Assembly (NCBI GenBank): GCA_019310665.1
Contig: JAFDDW010000092.1
Span: 1 to 7,252, forward strand
Origin: Deltaproteobacteria bacterium
GTDB lineage: Bacteria > Desulfobacterota > Desulfobacteria > Desulfobacterales > JAFDCJ01
DNA length: 7,252 nucleotides
Direction: 5' to 3'
Numbering within the stretch: position 1 is the stretch's first letter; each line of letters starts with the position of its first letter. Positions 6,487 to 7,252 of the stretch are shown here, piece by piece. Both the position numbers and the translations under genes were made by a program. The notes under the pieces are model-generated. The model searched no databases and was not told the origin of the DNA. It was given only the letters and a program-made list of their open reading frames with translations.

Positions 6487-6517
6487 TTGGATAAAAATCA
6501 AAGCCCATGCTATGAAT
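6487..6517 (+). promoter_or_regulatory. Weak candidate promoter for the ykgJ-like gene
   Basis: TTGGAT (6487-6492), an 18-base spacer and TATGAA (6511-6516) lie about 30 bp upstream of the TTG start and just outside the right repeat arm. Both hexamers deviate from consensus, so this is only a possible sigma-70 site. Confidence 0.25.
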
Positions 6518-6548
6518 TATTTTCACCATTTTGAGAGGAACCCACACT

Positions 6549-7252
6549 TTGGACCCCGATTTAACACCCATATCACCGAAAGGCACATTTCGCTTTTCGT
6601 GTTCACCCGATGTGCCGTGTTTCAACGCCTGCTGCCGGGACCTGAACCAGTTTTTAACTCCCTATGACATTTTGCGCTTAAAAAACCATCTCGGGCTGTC
6701 ATCCGGGCAATTCCTCGAACAGTATACTTCCCAGCACACCGGGCCTGAATCCGGACTGCCCATCGTAGCACTGAGGCCCAAGGACAACCACGACCTCATG
6801 TGTCCGTTTGTCTCCCCCGGCGGATGCACGGTATATGAAAACCGCCCCTCATCATGTCGCACCTACCCGCTGGTAAGAGCACTTTCCCGATCAAGACAAA
6901 CCGGTGAGATCACCGAGCAGTTCATGGTGTTAAGGGAACCACACTGCCTGGGGTTTAAAAAAGGAAAACCGCAAACAGTGCCGCAATGGATCGATGAACA
7001 GGATATCGCAGCTTACAATGACATCAATGACCAACTGATGCAGATCATCAGTTTGAAGAACCGGCTGATGCCGGGACCCTTGGATCTGAAATCAAGATCC
7101 CTTTTTTATACAGCGCTATACGATCTGGACGATTTTCGAACCCAAATTCAAAAAAATCAACTTCTGGAAAATTTCCCTATTGATGCCGCGACCATTGATA
7201 AGGCTATGGCGGAGGATGTGGAATTGCTCAAACTGGGTATGAAATGGGTTAA
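6549..7252 (+). CDS. YkgJ/UPF0153-family cysteine-cluster protein, 3' end outside window
   Basis: Open from a TGA at 6513-6515 to the right edge, with 234 complete codons from a TTG start at 6549. Upstream GAGAGG (6533-6538) is about ten bases from the TTG; no in-frame ATG precedes the conserved part, so TTG is the best start. Seen: FRFSC (Cys18), then PCFNACCRDLNQFLTPYDILRLK with Cys24, Cys28 and Cys29; MCPF (Cys85), Cys93, ENRPSSCRTYPL (Cys103) and HCLGF (Cys133). This eight-cysteine layout is typical of the YkgJ family (annotated as putative zinc- or iron-chelating, function not established). The region after about residue 140 is helical and charged without a recognised motif. It is divergent from apr, so not part of that operon. 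Family call is good; function unknown. Confidence 0.88.
   Translation, partial: MDPDLTPISPKGTFRFSCSPDVPCFNACCRDLNQFLTPYDILRLKNHLGLSSGQFLEQYTSQHTGPESGLPIVALRPKDNHDLMCPFVSPGGCTVYENRPSSCRTYPLVRALSRSRQTGEITEQFMVLREPHCLGFKKGKPQTVPQWIDEQDIAAYNDINDQLMQIISLKNRLMPGPLDLKSRSLFYTALYDLDDFRTQIQKNQLLENFPIDAATIDKAMAEDVELLKLGMKWV

Larger units (their letters stand above)
5697..6548. other. Gene-free divergent intergenic region between aprB and the ykgJ-like gene
   Basis: About 850 bp with no convincing protein or RNA gene. It divides into the apr leader and promoter (5697-6005, minus), a stretch without recognisable signals (6006-6152), the left repeat arm, an AT-rich interior (6227-6383), the right repeat arm, and a short upstream region for the plus-strand gene (6472-6548). 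Open frames on the plus strand here lack ribosome binding sites and run through the repeat or opposite the apr leader. Confidence 0.7.

Noticed and set aside
6662..6862. Minus-strand 66-codon frame
   Set aside because: Antisense to the conserved cysteine-cluster part of the ykgJ-like gene.

Overview
The window is a piece of a sulfate-reducing bacterium's chromosome, most likely a Desulfobacterota (former Deltaproteobacteria) member near the Desulfobacterales. Evidence: on the minus strand, in transcription order, it carries aprB and aprA (the two subunits of dissimilatory adenylylsulfate reductase), then qmoA and qmoB (the membrane-associated Qmo complex that passes quinol electrons to AprBA). 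Desulfobacterota is an inference from gene order and protein sequence; no phylogeny could be run.

Layout, left to right. Positions 1-1800 (minus) are qmoB, cut by the window edge and interrupted by an apparent one-base deletion near 359-361: the first 480 codons are in one frame and the remaining ~119 in another. Positions 1811-3088 (minus) are a complete qmoA, whose stop codon overlaps the qmoB ribosome binding site. Positions 3089-3200 hold an intrinsic terminator-like hairpin between aprA and qmoA. Positions 3201-5180 (minus) are complete aprA and 5253-5696 (minus) complete aprB. Positions 5697-6548 contain no convincing conventional gene. This stretch holds a probable apr promoter (5977-6005), a leader of about 270 nt with a small open frame ending on the aprB ribosome binding site, and a pair of long inverted repeat arms (6153-6226 and 6384-6471). 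From 6549 to the right edge a plus-strand gene encodes a YkgJ/UPF0153-type cysteine-cluster protein starting at TTG and running off the window.

Function. Sulfate is first activated to APS by ATP sulfurylase (sat, not in this window). AprBA reduces APS to sulfite plus AMP in the cytoplasm; AprB's two [4Fe-4S] clusters relay electrons to the AprA FAD. QmoA and QmoB, HdrA-like flavoproteins, with the membrane subunit QmoC (expected just left of the window), supply electrons from the menaquinone pool. The hairpin after aprA could set an expression step-down between the abundant reductase and the Qmo complex.

I did not find an undescribed multi-gene system. The items most worth checking are the qmoB frameshift, the apr leader with its small open frame, the apr/qmo hairpin, and the inverted repeat.
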